In this document: in pieces, positions 54,637 through 64,000 of the stretch
Layout: the number at the start of each line of letters is the position of its first letter
Position numbering within the stretch: position 1 is the stretch's first letter
Assembly (NCBI RefSeq): GCF_001006005.1
Contig: NZ_CP011254.1
Span: 5,332,001-5,396,000 of the forward strand
DNA length: 64,000 nt
From: Serratia fonticola
Lineage (GTDB): Bacteria > Pseudomonadota > Gammaproteobacteria > Enterobacterales > Enterobacteriaceae
Direction: 5' to 3'
The notes under the pieces: generated by a model
Database searches by the model: none
The model's input: only the letters and a program-made list of their open reading frames with translations
What the model was told of the DNA's origin: nothing
Translations under genes and position numbers: made by a program

Positions 54637-55599
54637 TTATCGATTCATCTGAAATAACGACATACCTTGCATATCGCTGAAGGTTTTATAAGAGGCTTGC
54701 AAAGCCGCCTGCTGCATATAGTAAGACGAAATCGCCTCCACCACATCCGCATCAACCAGCGCGGTCAGCTGATTTTGGTTAGCCGTATTGTTTTCGATGC
54801 CGATGCTGTCCAGCACGTCCAACTCTTGCAACTGAGTCCCCAGCACCGCATTGGTACTCAGCACGTTGTTATAGCTGTTATCCAGGCCACGGGTTGCCTT
54901 ATCGAGCGCTGCCGTCACCTGCTCACGGGTAGCCTCATCGGCCCCCTGCAGCGGGGTCTTCAACGCTTTCAACGCCATGTCGATGCTCTCGAACACGTTG
55001 GCTTCGGAAGGGCTGCCGTCCGGTTCCGGTTTGATATTGCTGGTCAGCGACATAAATATCGAGCTGCCGGTGTGGCCCACGGTCATGGTGCGGTTGGCGT
55101 CCACTTTCTGCTCAATGGCCGAGCTGCTGCCCTGGTAAACCACCTTGCCACCCTGCTCGACAAACGGGGCTTTGTCATTGGCAAAGCCGGCAAAAATAAA
55201 ACGGCCGTTACCGTCGGTGCTGTTGGCCTGGCTGAGTAGCTGATCTTTCAGCCCCTGCAACTGGGTGGCCAAAGAGTCACGGTCATTGTCGCTGATCGTG
55301 CCGTCACCGGCGTTGACGATCAGCGTTTTCATGTCCTTGATGCCGTCGGCGGCGCTACGCAACACGGTTTCTTCCATCGAGATATTCTGACGGGCAAAGG
55401 TGCGCGCCAATGCGTACTGGCTGTTTTCTGACACCGACTGCGAGATCATCACCGCCTGTGACGCCGCTAACGGATCGTCCGAAGGGTAAAGCACGCGCTT
55501 GCCGCTGGAAAGCTGCTGCCCGGACTGCATCCACAGAGACTGATTATTGGTGACCCCCGACAGATTCTGTTGGTAGATCATGCTGGTGCTCATGCGCAT
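54637..55599 (-). CDS. flgL: Hook-filament junction protein FlgL
   Basis: 320 aa. N-terminus MRMSTSMIYQQNLSGVTNN with SGKRVLYPSDDPLAASQAV, C-terminus ALQASYKTFSDMQGMSLFQ; a flagellin-like D0/D1 coiled coil. AGGAA eight bases before the ATG. It follows flgK by 61 bp. Confidence 0.96.
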   Translation of the reverse strand: MRMSTSMIYQQNLSGVTNNQSLWMQSGQQLSSGKRVLYPSDDPLAASQAVMISQSVSENSQYALARTFARQNISMEETVLRSAADGIKDMKTLIVNAGDGTISDNDRDSLATQLQGLKDQLLSQANSTDGNGRFIFAGFANDKAPFVEQGGKVVYQGSSSAIEQKVDANRTMTVGHTGSSIFMSLTSNIKPEPDGSPSEANVFESIDMALKALKTPLQGADEATREQVTAALDKATRGLDNSYNNVLSTNAVLGTQLQELDVLDSIGIENNTANQNQLTALVDADVVEAISSYYMQQAALQASYKTFSDMQGMSLFQMNR

Positions 55600-55660
55600 G
55601 GGTTGGGTTCCTCACTAAGGGCATCCACAGCCAGCATACCGGCTGCGGTTAACGGTAAAA

Positions 55661-57313
55661 TCAACGAATATTCAGTATGGCGTCAAACAACGAGCTGGCG
55701 GTCTGGATCACCTGCGCATTGGCCATGTAATACTGTTGGAAACGCAGCAGTTCGCCGTACTCTTCGTCCAGGTTAACCCCGGAGATGGACTGCTGTTGGG
55801 TTTGCAATTGGGTCACAATATTGGTTTGTGCGGTGGCGTTGACCTTGGCGGTAGCGGTCTGGTTACCCACGCTGCTGACCAATCCGGCATAGGCGCCGCT
55901 CAAGGTTGCTTTGCCATCCACCACTTTGGCGGTTTGCAGATCGAGCAGTTTCTTGACGTTGTCATTATCGCCCTTACCGCCATCTTCCGTTCCTGCGGCA
56001 GCAAACTTGGCCGAGTCGCTGATGGCAACCTTCAGGGTACCGGCCACATCGCTAACCGGCTTCACGGTAAAGCTGTCATTCTTTTTCGCGTTGCCCGTCA
56101 CGCCGATCTCCAGGCCATCAAAGCTCAGCGTCGGTTTGCCATCCGCATCGGTGCCTGCGGTGGCAGGTACCTTGACGTTGTCGGACAGGCGAGTGACCTG
56201 CCAGTTGGCACCGTCAAACTCCATGCGGTAGTCGCTGGCCTTGACCTTGCTGGTGTCGGTAAAGGAGACCGACAGCGAGGCATTGCCGGTGTTGTTGGTA
56301 TTGTTGACCGTACGCCCACCTGAGAAGCTGAAGAAATCCTCCCCCGGATCGCCGTTGATATCAAAGCCTTCGCGATGCTGCTGGTTAAAGCTATCGGCCA
56401 GCGCCAGGGCCAGTTGCCCCAACTGGTTGCGTGCGCCGTCCAACGATTCACTACGGAACTTCAGCACGCCGCTGACGCTGCCGCTGCCAATCTGGCTTTC
56501 CGGGATTTCGTTAGCGCCATTGCCGCGATCGTAACCGAGCGTCAGGCGAGACGGGTCTTTGCTGGAAGGCATCGCCGTCACCTGATAGGAGGAGTTGCCC
56601 TGCACCAGCGTCAAACCGTTGGCGAAGGTCACGGTATAGGCATCACCGTCCTGCTGGGTGACCTGAACGCCGACCACCTTGTTAAGCTCCGTCACCAACT
56701 GATCGCGCTGATCCAGCAAGGCGTTCGGCTCGCTGCCGCCGCTGCTGGCCCGCACTTGGGTGATTTCGTTATTCAAGCGGGCGATTTGCTGGCTGTAAGT
56801 ATTGATCTGGTTGGCGCTGTCGCTCAGTTGCTGGTTGACGCCCGCATCCATATCGCGCAGATACTTGTCCGCATTGTTGAACTGATTCACCAGGCCGTTG
56901 GCCTTGCCTAACACGGTCTGACGGGCTGCGTCATCCCCGGCATTGCTGACGACGTTTTGCAGATTTTTGAAGAAATCTTCCATCCCCGATGCCAGGGTGT
57001 TGGTTTTAGACGCCAGCAGGTTGTCGATCTGGGAGACCTTTTCGAAGTAGCTGTTCTGGGCCGAAGCTTCGCTTTGCGCCCCGCGCAGTTGGGTCATGAT
57101 GAACTGGTTATACTCGCGATTGACCGTAGTCACGGTGGCTCCGTTGCCGATAAATCCGTTCATGGTGCCCAGGCCGCCGTTTTGCGCCAGGATCGCGGTT
57201 TGACGGTTATAGCCCGCCACGTTGTAGTTGGAAATATTATTACTGACGGTGCTAAGCGCAACCTGCGCCGCATTCAGGCCACTCATCGCGGTATTGATTA
57301 AGCTGTTGGACAT
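55661..57313 (-). CDS. flgK: Hook-associated protein FlgK
   Basis: 550 aa. The start SNSLINTAMSGLNAAQVALS and VSNNISNYNVAGYNRQ, and the C-terminal VNLDEEYGELLRFQQYYMAN are conserved. It joins hook and filament. First gene of flgKL behind a sigma-28 promoter. Confidence 0.96.
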   Translation of the reverse strand: MSNSLINTAMSGLNAAQVALSTVSNNISNYNVAGYNRQTAILAQNGGLGTMNGFIGNGATVTTVNREYNQFIMTQLRGAQSEASAQNSYFEKVSQIDNLLASKTNTLASGMEDFFKNLQNVVSNAGDDAARQTVLGKANGLVNQFNNADKYLRDMDAGVNQQLSDSANQINTYSQQIARLNNEITQVRASSGGSEPNALLDQRDQLVTELNKVVGVQVTQQDGDAYTVTFANGLTLVQGNSSYQVTAMPSSKDPSRLTLGYDRGNGANEIPESQIGSGSVSGVLKFRSESLDGARNQLGQLALALADSFNQQHREGFDINGDPGEDFFSFSGGRTVNNTNNTGNASLSVSFTDTSKVKASDYRMEFDGANWQVTRLSDNVKVPATAGTDADGKPTLSFDGLEIGVTGNAKKNDSFTVKPVSDVAGTLKVAISDSAKFAAAGTEDGGKGDNDNVKKLLDLQTAKVVDGKATLSGAYAGLVSSVGNQTATAKVNATAQTNIVTQLQTQQQSISGVNLDEEYGELLRFQQYYMANAQVIQTASSLFDAILNIR

Positions 57314-57392
57314 AGAGGTTCCTTATGCTGCGGTGCCAGCGGCCCACAGAGGTCAAAAATTGTGCCGGGCGTTGCCATCCAGCCTGTTTGGG

Positions 57393-57419
57393 TTATCGGC
57401 CATCTGACGGCAAACTTGA
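57393..57419 (-). promoter_or_regulatory. Sigma-28 promoter of flgKL
   Basis: On the minus strand TCAAGTTT-N11-GCCGATAA: a perfect -10 and 6 of 8 in -35, 80 bp before flgK. The -35 directly abuts the flgJ terminator. Confidence 0.88.
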
Positions 57420-57421
57420 GT

Positions 57422-57448
57422 AAAAAAATAGGCGCTGCATGCAGCGCC
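57422..57448 (-). terminator. flgJ terminator
   Basis: GGCGCTGCATGCAGCGCC (perfect 18-bp palindrome) followed on the minus strand by ATTTTTTT, 6 bases after the flgJ stop. It separates the basal body operon from flgKL. Confidence 0.88.
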
Positions 57449-57454
57449 CGACGG

Positions 57455-58396
57455 CTAAAACAGATCCTGCAAATCGTGGGTATAGGCCTTGGTTACCTGC
57501 TCCCCAGTGCTTTTCATCTGCTGGATCATGCTGACCAGCTTTTTGGCATACAGCGGATCGGTCGCATAGCCGGCCTTTTGCAGCGCATGTGCCGCCTGCT
57601 CGGGGCTGCTGGCACTGGCAACGTTGACGTAGCGCGGGTTGTTGGTCAGCAGTTTGACGTAATCCCCAATCGCTTCCATATAGGAGCCATAGACGCGGAA
57701 GCGGGCCTTGATCTTCTTCGCCACCCCTTCCTCGAACTCGGTAGTGGTGATCTCCGTCACTGGACCGTCCCAACTGCTACCGGCCTTGATACCAAACAGG
57801 TTGTAACTGCGTGAGCCATCCGCCGCCGGGATCTCGCGTTGCCCCCAGCCAGACTCCAGCGCGGCCTGCGCCATGATCAACTGATGCGGAATACCGCTTT
57901 GCTGGCTGGCAACCCGTGCCGGAATAGACAGCTGCGCCACAAAATTGCCGTTGCTCAACGGCAAGGGAGGCGCCGAAGGTATTTTTGGCACCGCCCGGCG
58001 TACCATCTGTTCCAATGCCTGACGCGGCAAGGTCTGCAACACCTCGTTGTCCAGTGCCATCGGCACCGTCCCTGCGGTTTCGCTTGGGCGGCTGTTTCCG
58101 GCGGAGAGCTGCTTGACCATCATGTCCGCCAGCCCCAGGCCTTTCTGCGACATCTGTTGGGCGATCTGCTGATCGTACATCGAGGTATACAGCCGCGTCT
58201 GATCGCTGCTCAACACGCCATCCTGCGGCAACGCCGCACGCATGCTTTTCAGCATCATCTGCACGAACATACCTTCCACCTGCTGGGCCACCTGCTTGAT
58301 ATTGCCCTGCGGATCGGCGGCAACATCTCGCTTCAAGCCGTTCAGCGACTGGGTGTCATAGGCAGCACCCGACATAGCCATCAGATCGCTGCTCAT
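57455..58396 (-). CDS. flgJ: Rod cap / peptidoglycan hydrolase FlgJ
   Basis: 313 aa, as in E. coli. The N-terminal rod-cap domain contains VEGMFVQMMLKSMRAALPQD and TRLYTSMYDQQIAQQM. The C-terminal glucosaminidase domain has the catalytic Glu in IMAQAALESGWGQREI, then SYNLFGIKA. The start [10 protein letters not shown] overlaps the flgI stop (TGATG). Confidence 0.96.
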   Translation of the reverse strand: MSSDLMAMSGAAYDTQSLNGLKRDVAADPQGNIKQVAQQVEGMFVQMMLKSMRAALPQDGVLSSDQTRLYTSMYDQQIAQQMSQKGLGLADMMVKQLSAGNSRPSETAGTVPMALDNEVLQTLPRQALEQMVRRAVPKIPSAPPLPLSNGNFVAQLSIPARVASQQSGIPHQLIMAQAALESGWGQREIPAADGSRSYNLFGIKAGSSWDGPVTEITTTEFEEGVAKKIKARFRVYGSYMEAIGDYVKLLTNNPRYVNVASASSPEQAAHALQKAGYATDPLYAKKLVSMIQQMKSTGEQVTKAYTHDLQDLF

Positions 58397-59496
58397 CAGA
58401 TAATTTCCAGTTTGGCGCGCAGGCAACCAGCGCTCTGCATTGCCTGCAAGATAGACATCAGGTCGATCGGCGTCGCCCCCAGGGCATTCAACGCGCGAAC
58501 CACGTTATTGAGGTTGGCGCTGGCGTTCACTTTTTGCAGTGAGCCGCCCTGCTGCTGCACGGAAATCTGGGTATTCGGCGTCACCACGGTCTGGCCACCG
58601 CCGAATGGCGTATCCGGCTGGCTGACGGTGTTTTGCCGATCGACCACCACCGACAGGTTCCCTTGTGCCACCGCGCAGGAATCCAGTACCACATCGCGGT
58701 TCATTACTACCGAGCCGGTACGGGAGTTGATGATCACTTTGGCATCCATCGCCCCAACGTTAATGCTGATATTCTGAATATCCGCCAGGAAACGCACTTG
58801 CGAACTATTGCCGCGTGGCACCAGCACCTGCACGGTACGGGAATCGAGCGGAGAGGCAGTGCCGCCGCCGCGCTGGCGGTTGATGGCATCGCTGATCTGT
58901 TGTGCCAGGGTGAAATCATCGTCGTTCAGTTGCAGGTTGATCACGCCATCCTGGCCGAAGGTGGTAGGCAATTCGCGTTCGATGGAAGCGCCGTTGCTGA
59001 TACGGCCACCGGCCAACTGATTGACCTGCACGCTGCTACCCCCGGAGGACGCACCGGCACCGCCGACCAGCACGTTACCCTGTGCCAGCGCATAGACCTG
59101 ATTATCCACGCCTTTGAGCGGTGTCATCAGCAATGTCCCGCCGCGCAGGCTCTTGGCGTTACCCATTGAGGACACCACCACGTCAATGTTCTGCCCCGCA
59201 CGGGAGAACGGCGGCAGCTTGGCGGTTACCATCACCGCTGCCACGTTTTTCAACTGCATGTTGGTGCCTGGCGGTACGGTGATCCCCAGTTGCGACAGCA
59301 TGTTGCTCAGGCTCTGGGTGGTAAACGGGGTTTGCATGGTCTGGTCGCCAGAGCCGTCCAACCCCACGACCAGGCCGTAACCAATCAACGCGTTGTCGCG
59401 TACGCCCTGTACCGTCACCAGATCGCGGATGCGTTCCGCCGTCGCGGGCAGGCAAACCAGCATCATGGACAGTGTGAGAAGTAACTTTTTCAACAT
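58396..59496 (-). CDS. flgI: Flagellar P-ring protein FlgI
   Basis: 366 aa with signal peptide ([16 protein letters not shown]). [20 protein letters not shown] and [20 protein letters not shown] are typical. It forms the periplasmic P ring around the rod. 10 bases after flgH. Confidence 0.96.
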   Translation of the reverse strand: MLKKLLLTLSMMLVCLPATAERIRDLVTVQGVRDNALIGYGLVVGLDGSGDQTMQTPFTTQSLSNMLSQLGITVPPGTNMQLKNVAAVMVTAKLPPFSRAGQNIDVVVSSMGNAKSLRGGTLLMTPLKGVDNQVYALAQGNVLVGGAGASSGGSSVQVNQLAGGRISNGASIERELPTTFGQDGVINLQLNDDDFTLAQQISDAINRQRGGGTASPLDSRTVQVLVPRGNSSQVRFLADIQNISINVGAMDAKVIINSRTGSVVMNRDVVLDSCAVAQGNLSVVVDRQNTVSQPDTPFGGGQTVVTPNTQISVQQQGGSLQKVNASANLNNVVRALNALGATPIDLMSILQAMQSAGCLRAKLEII

Positions 59497-59506
59497 CGGT
59501 CAATCC

Positions 59507-60226
59507 TTAGAACGGTGAAACATTTAAGAAGAAGCGCTGTAGCCACCCCATGGTCTGCGCTTCATTGATATAGCCGTTGCCGACGTATTCAATGCGTGCA
59601 TCCGCCACCTGGGTGGACGTGACCGAGTTATTGCCACTGATGGTGCGGGGGTTAACCACACCGGAGAAACGGATGAATTCGGTGCCCTGATTGATGGCAA
59701 TTTGCTTTTCGCCCACCACGTGCAGGTTGCCGTTGGCCAAGACCTGATTGACCGTGACGGTAATGGTGCCGTTAAAGGTGTTGTTAGCGTTGGCCCCGCC
59801 CTTGCCGCCGAAGGTGCTGTCGCCGGAGATATCCATGTCGGCGCGCGCGTTACCGAGCAGCCCGTCGAGGTAACGCGGTGAAGTGGCTACGCCAAATTTG
59901 CTGGATCCGTTGCGGCTGGCGTTGGCGGATGAGCTCTTGCTGGCGCTGACGTTTTCTTGTAGCACGATGGTCAGGGTGTCGCCGATATTACGCGGGCGAC
60001 GATCCTCAAACAGCGGCTGATAGCCGTAGTTCATCGGCTGCACCGTCTGGAAAATCGAACCGTTCGGCACCGGAGCGCCTGCCGGAGCGGGCTGAGCCGT
60101 GGTAGCCCCGTCAACCAGGGGGGTATGCGGAATATAGGCACAGCCGCCGACTGTCAGCATCAGCAGCCCGGCCAGGACGCGTTTGCCTTGCTGCGGCACG
60201 CTGGCCGCTAAAAAGGTGGTTACCAC
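59507..60226 (-). CDS. flgH: Flagellar L-ring lipoprotein FlgH
   Basis: 239 aa from a GTG start with AAGG upstream. Lipobox LTVGGC, lipidated Cys29. [37 protein letters not shown] and [10 protein letters not shown] are diagnostic. It forms the outer membrane L ring. Confidence 0.95.
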   Translation of the reverse strand: MVTTFLAASVPQQGKRVLAGLLMLTVGGCAYIPHTPLVDGATTAQPAPAGAPVPNGSIFQTVQPMNYGYQPLFEDRRPRNIGDTLTIVLQENVSASKSSSANASRNGSSKFGVATSPRYLDGLLGNARADMDISGDSTFGGKGGANANNTFNGTITVTVNQVLANGNLHVVGEKQIAINQGTEFIRFSGVVNPRTISGNNSVTSTQVADARIEYVGNGYINEAQTMGWLQRFFLNVSPF

Positions 60227-60258
60227 GGGTATCGCCTTTGTTGCTCTGGATAAGGATT

Positions 60259-60282
60259 ACGGGCGCAGCAAGCCGCGCCCGT
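60259..60282 (-). terminator. Hairpin in the flgG-flgH gap
   Basis: ACGGGCGC-AGCAAGCC-GCGCCCGT, 3 bases after the flgG stop and 32 before flgH. It has no T-run and lies inside the operon, so it more likely adjusts mRNA stability or partial termination. Confidence 0.5.
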
Positions 60283-60285
60283 CGA

Positions 60286-61071
<786 letters not shown>

Positions 61072-61085
61072 TTATTCCTCTGCAC

Positions 61086-61841
61086 TCAGCTCATTGACAG
61101 CAATGAGTTGGCGCGCTGTGCGTTTTCATCCACGCTGTGGATGACCTTCATTTGCATTTCGAACCGGCGAGCGTTGGCGATCATATCCACCATCGTCTCC
61201 AGCGGTTTGACGTTGCTGCCCTCCAACACCCCCGGCATGATCCGTACATCAGGATCGTTCGGTAGTTGGTTGCCACGCTGCTGCTGAGCCTCGGCAGTCA
61301 GATGGAACAGGCCGTCGTCCCCGCGCACCACTTCCCGAGCATCGGCCTTCACCAGCTTCAAGCGGCCAATCTGGGAAATGGTGTTAGGCGGATCGCCCGG
61401 ATTTAACGCCGAGATGGTGCCGTCCGCCGCCAGCGTCAGTTCTGCCTGCGGCGGGGCTTCGATTGGCCCGCCATCGCCCATAAGCGGCACACCCTGCACC
61501 ATCAACTGCCCGGTGGAGGAGATCTGGATGCTGCCGTTACGGCTGTAGGCTTCAGTGCCATCCGGCAGCCTTAGCGCCAGAAAGCCGTCCTGCTGCAATG
61601 CCACATCCAGTGGCCGCCCGGTGTAGTTCAGCGGCCCTTGGCTCATGTCAGCCCCCGGCGTCGAAGCTGCCACCAGCGTCCGCGTCTGCATGCTTGGCCC
61701 ATCAACCGGCACCGCACGCAGCGCCGAAAGCTGTGCGCGGAACCCCGGCGTGGAGGCGTTGGCCAGGTTGTTGGCCGTGACCGACTGCTGCTCCAGCGTC
61801 TGCCGGGCTCCACCCATCGCGGTATAAATCGCGTGATCCAT
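61086..61841 (-). CDS. flgF: Proximal rod protein FlgF
   Basis: 251 aa. AIYTAMGGARQTLEQQSVTA, NNLANASTPGFRAQLSALRA and the C-terminal MVDMIANARRFEMQMKVIHS are typical of the proximal rod subunit. 17 bases before flgG in the operon. Confidence 0.96.
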   Translation of the reverse strand: MDHAIYTAMGGARQTLEQQSVTANNLANASTPGFRAQLSALRAVPVDGPSMQTRTLVAASTPGADMSQGPLNYTGRPLDVALQQDGFLALRLPDGTEAYSRNGSIQISSTGQLMVQGVPLMGDGGPIEAPPQAELTLAADGTISALNPGDPPNTISQIGRLKLVKADAREVVRGDDGLFHLTAEAQQQRGNQLPNDPDVRIMPGVLEGSNVKPLETMVDMIANARRFEMQMKVIHSVDENAQRANSLLSMS

Positions 61842-61853
61842 AAATCAATCCTA

Positions 61854-63092
61854 TTAGCGCAGGCTGACCAGCGTTTGCAGGATCGAATCCTGGGTTTTGA
61901 TGGTTTGCGCGTTTGACTGGTAGTTACGCTGCGCGACGATCATGTTTACCAGTTCCTGACTCAGATCGACGTTGGAAGACTCCAGCGCTCCGCTGGTCAG
62001 TGAACCGAAACCGCCGCCGCCCGCCAGGCCCACACGTGGCTGACCTGAAGCACCGGTCTCCTTCCAGACGTTATCACCCTGTGCGGCCAGCCCTTCCGGG
62101 TTGGAGAAGTTGGTCAACACGATCTGCCCCAGCAACTGGGTCTGCTGGTTGTTGTATACCCCGACCACGGTGCCGTCTTTGTTGATCTGGAAACCCTGGT
62201 ATTCCCCGGTGGCATAGCCGTCCTGGGAAATCTTGCTGACAGAGTCACTGCCGACGTTCTGTTGCAGGCTACCGGCAAAGCTCAGGTTAAAGTTTTGCGC
62301 CAGCGCGCCGTCTTTAGCCGACATTGGCACGACCAGGTTGAATGGCGTGGTGCTTGGCTGACCCTGCGCATTCAGCGTGCCGGTCAGCGTACCGCTGTTG
62401 TCAAAGTTCAGGCTGCCCGCTTTGGCCGACGGAGCACCCGTCACGCTGCCGTCCTGGGTGTAAACGTCCCACTTGTTATCCGCCGTTTTAACAAAGTAGG
62501 CGTTGATGTTGTGAGCGTTGCCCAGGGTGTCATAGGTGGTAATGGTGTTGACGTAGTTAAACGAGTCGGTCTTGTTGGGATCGAATGGCGTCACCGCCGG
62601 TGGCTTATGGGTCGATTTCAGGTTGGCCACCATATTGCCGCTGGTGCTGGCTTTGGCGTTCATCATGCCTTCAGGGATGCTCAGCGGTACCGGATCGGCC
62701 CCTTGCTGGATGGTTGGCGGCGAACCAGCAGCCGGGTAGCCGGTCAGGCTCAACCCTTGCATGTTGGTGATGTTGCGGTTGGCATCCATGATGAACTGCC
62801 CATTACGCGTATAGAAGATGCCGCCATCGGCGTCTTGCATACGGAAGAAGCCGTTCTGGCTGATGGCGATATCCATTGCCCGGTTGGTGTTGGTGGTAGT
62901 ACCGCCGTTGAAGTTCTGGGTGATCCCCGCCACTTTCACCCCCAGCCCGACCTGCGAGCCGGCAAACATATCGGCAAAGGATACGCTGCCAGATTTAAAG
63001 CCGTAGGTGGCGGAGTTGGCGATGTTGTTACCAATCACATCCAGGTTGGTTGCAGCCGCGTTTAAACCGCTGACCGCTTGAGAAAAAGCCAT
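61854..63092 (-). CDS. flgE: Flagellar hook protein FlgE
   Basis: 412 aa. FSQAVSGLNAAATNLDVIGN, NIANSATYGFKSGSVSFADM and the C-terminal QELVNMIVAQRNYQSNAQTI are diagnostic. It polymerises into the hook on FlgD scaffolding. Confidence 0.97.
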   Translation of the reverse strand: MAFSQAVSGLNAAATNLDVIGNNIANSATYGFKSGSVSFADMFAGSQVGLGVKVAGITQNFNGGTTTNTNRAMDIAISQNGFFRMQDADGGIFYTRNGQFIMDANRNITNMQGLSLTGYPAAGSPPTIQQGADPVPLSIPEGMMNAKASTSGNMVANLKSTHKPPAVTPFDPNKTDSFNYVNTITTYDTLGNAHNINAYFVKTADNKWDVYTQDGSVTGAPSAKAGSLNFDNSGTLTGTLNAQGQPSTTPFNLVVPMSAKDGALAQNFNLSFAGSLQQNVGSDSVSKISQDGYATGEYQGFQINKDGTVVGVYNNQQTQLLGQIVLTNFSNPEGLAAQGDNVWKETGASGQPRVGLAGGGGFGSLTSGALESSNVDLSQELVNMIVAQRNYQSNAQTIKTQDSILQTLVSLR

Positions 63093-63171
63093 GTCGTTCT
63101 CCGAAATAGGTCATTTAAAAAGGTGTCTTCAGGATCGCGTGATCCATTGCCGACGTGGAAAATCACTGCGC

Positions 63172-63882
63172 TTAGTCTGGCGAACCCAGTTTGGACAGGA
63201 TCAGGCGCACGTCATCCAGCGTTGAGGTCCCCGCCACGCCCAGATCCAGTTTTGCCCCGTCCGTACCGCGCGTGACGCCGTTAACCATGGCGAAACGCAG
63301 TGGCTGCGCCACCAACTGCTCACCGCCGTTTTTGGCGTTGATCGCCACGGTGTAAGAACCGTCGGGCGCATTGGTGCCATCTTCCAGCGAACCGTCCCAG
63401 GAGAAGGAGTGCACACCAGCGGTCAGACCGCCCAGTTCGATAGTGCGAACCACTTTGCCGGTGGCATCGCTGATGGTCGCCGTCACCGAATCGGCGGTGC
63501 GTTCCAGCTCTACGCCAAACGGCGTGGTGCTGACCTTGCCAGCATCATTACCCACCAGGATCTCCTTGCCCGGTACCATCACGCCGTGGCCGATCAGCGA
63601 ACTGGCCTGGATTGACTGGTTGCCGCTGATCTGGCCGGAGATCGACCCCAGCGTGGTGTTGAGCTTCTCGATCCCGCTAACCGTATTGATCTGCGCCAGT
63701 TGGGTAGTCAGTTCGTTGTTTTGCATCGGGTTGGTGGGGTCCTGGTTTTTCAACTGGGCCACCAACAGCGTCAGGAAATTGTTGCTAAGATCCTGGCTGG
63801 TATTGCCATTCGCACCGCTTTTGGCGCCGGTACCGGCAATGCTGTTGTCGAGTGATTCATTGGTGGTGGCGGCAATGGCCAT
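63172..63882 (-). CDS. flgD: Hook cap / assembly scaffold FlgD
   Basis: 236 aa. The N-terminal SQDLSNNFLTLLVAQLKNQD with PTNPMQNNELTTQLAQINTV is the family signature; a tudor/FNIII-like C-domain follows. It caps the growing hook. 79 bp separate it from flgE and 15 bp from flgC. Confidence 0.96.
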   Translation of the reverse strand: MAIAATTNESLDNSIAGTGAKSGANGNTSQDLSNNFLTLLVAQLKNQDPTNPMQNNELTTQLAQINTVSGIEKLNTTLGSISGQISGNQSIQASSLIGHGVMVPGKEILVGNDAGKVSTTPFGVELERTADSVTATISDATGKVVRTIELGGLTAGVHSFSWDGSLEDGTNAPDGSYTVAINAKNGGEQLVAQPLRFAMVNGVTRGTDGAKLDLGVAGTSTLDDVRLILSKLGSPD

Positions 63883-63897
63883 AAATAAAAGCTCCGG

Positions 63898-64000
63898 TTA
63901 CTGACCCAGCGTCAGGGTTTTCATCAACATGGATTTGGTGGTATTCAACACTTCGACGTTGGCCTGATAGCTGCGCGAGGCCGAGATGGTGTTGACCATT
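63898..64000 (-). CDS. flgC: Proximal rod protein FlgC (C-terminal end only)
   Basis: 33 codons and the stop remain, reading [19 protein letters not shown] and ending KTLTLGQ, which matches the end of enterobacterial FlgC. The rest lies beyond the right edge of the window. Confidence 0.93.
   Translation of the reverse strand, partial: MVNTISASRSYQANVEVLNTTKSMLMKTLTLGQ

Noticed and set aside
62262..63065. 267-codon open frame on the plus strand
   Set aside because: Antisense shadow of flgE; no ribosome site or family resemblance.

Overview
The window reads as a piece of an enterobacterial chromosome, most likely Serratia or a close Yersiniaceae relative. This rests on high protein identity to E. 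coli and Serratia counterparts, E. coli-like gene order (nar-ychO-chaC, phoH-efe-put, fliC-fliA-fliZ), ERIC repeats, and one continuous flagellar locus in which fliR sits next to flgL. The species cannot be fixed from sequence reading alone. No tRNA, rRNA, CRISPR array, prophage or intact insertion sequence was seen.

Layout. 1-8190 is the nitrate respiration region: narG (N-terminal part, minus strand), a CadC/ToxR-like membrane regulator, narK, and divergent narXL, with FNR and NarL sites in the expected places. 8187-17842 is mixed: ychO (inverse autotransporter), cbl, chaC, a full ERIC element, a Fur-controlled siderophore-interacting flavoprotein, chaA, lpxO, a REP-like element, an exported phosphatase and an acetyltransferase. 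18023-28983 is phoH, the ferrous/ferric iron system efeUOB, and putP/putA with PutA operators between them. 29064-31656 is a small accessory block: a TetR repressor divergent from a nitronate monooxygenase with three operator copies, then a hicAB toxin-antitoxin pair. 31689-35012 is cystine uptake and D-cysteine breakdown (tcyN, tcyL, tcyJ, dcyD).

35207-64000 is flagellar: fliZ, fliA and fliC on the minus strand; fliDST on the plus strand; a regulator and small-ORF island (AraC family, 31-aa and 47-aa ORFs); fliE divergent from fliFGHIJKLMNOP; a repeat block; fliQR; a 41-aa ORF; then minus-strand flgL, K, J, I, H, G, F, E, D and the end of flgC. Sigma-28 promoters with near-perfect sequence lie before fliC, fliD and flgK, so the class 3 genes (filament, cap, hook-filament junction) depend on FliA encoded in the same window. 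The basal body, export and switch genes form long, tightly overlapping operons.

The most unusual points are: a 324-bp REP-bounded tandem repeat that splits fliP from fliQ, with a related element 36 kb away; three uncharacterised small ORFs with good ribosome binding sites inside the flagellar locus; a short ORF overlapping the fliF start by ATGA, which may be a translational coupler or a one-base indel scar; a membrane-bound one-component regulator inserted between narK and narG; and three TAACGATC operators shared by the TetR and nitronate monooxygenase genes. No clearly new multi-gene system was found.
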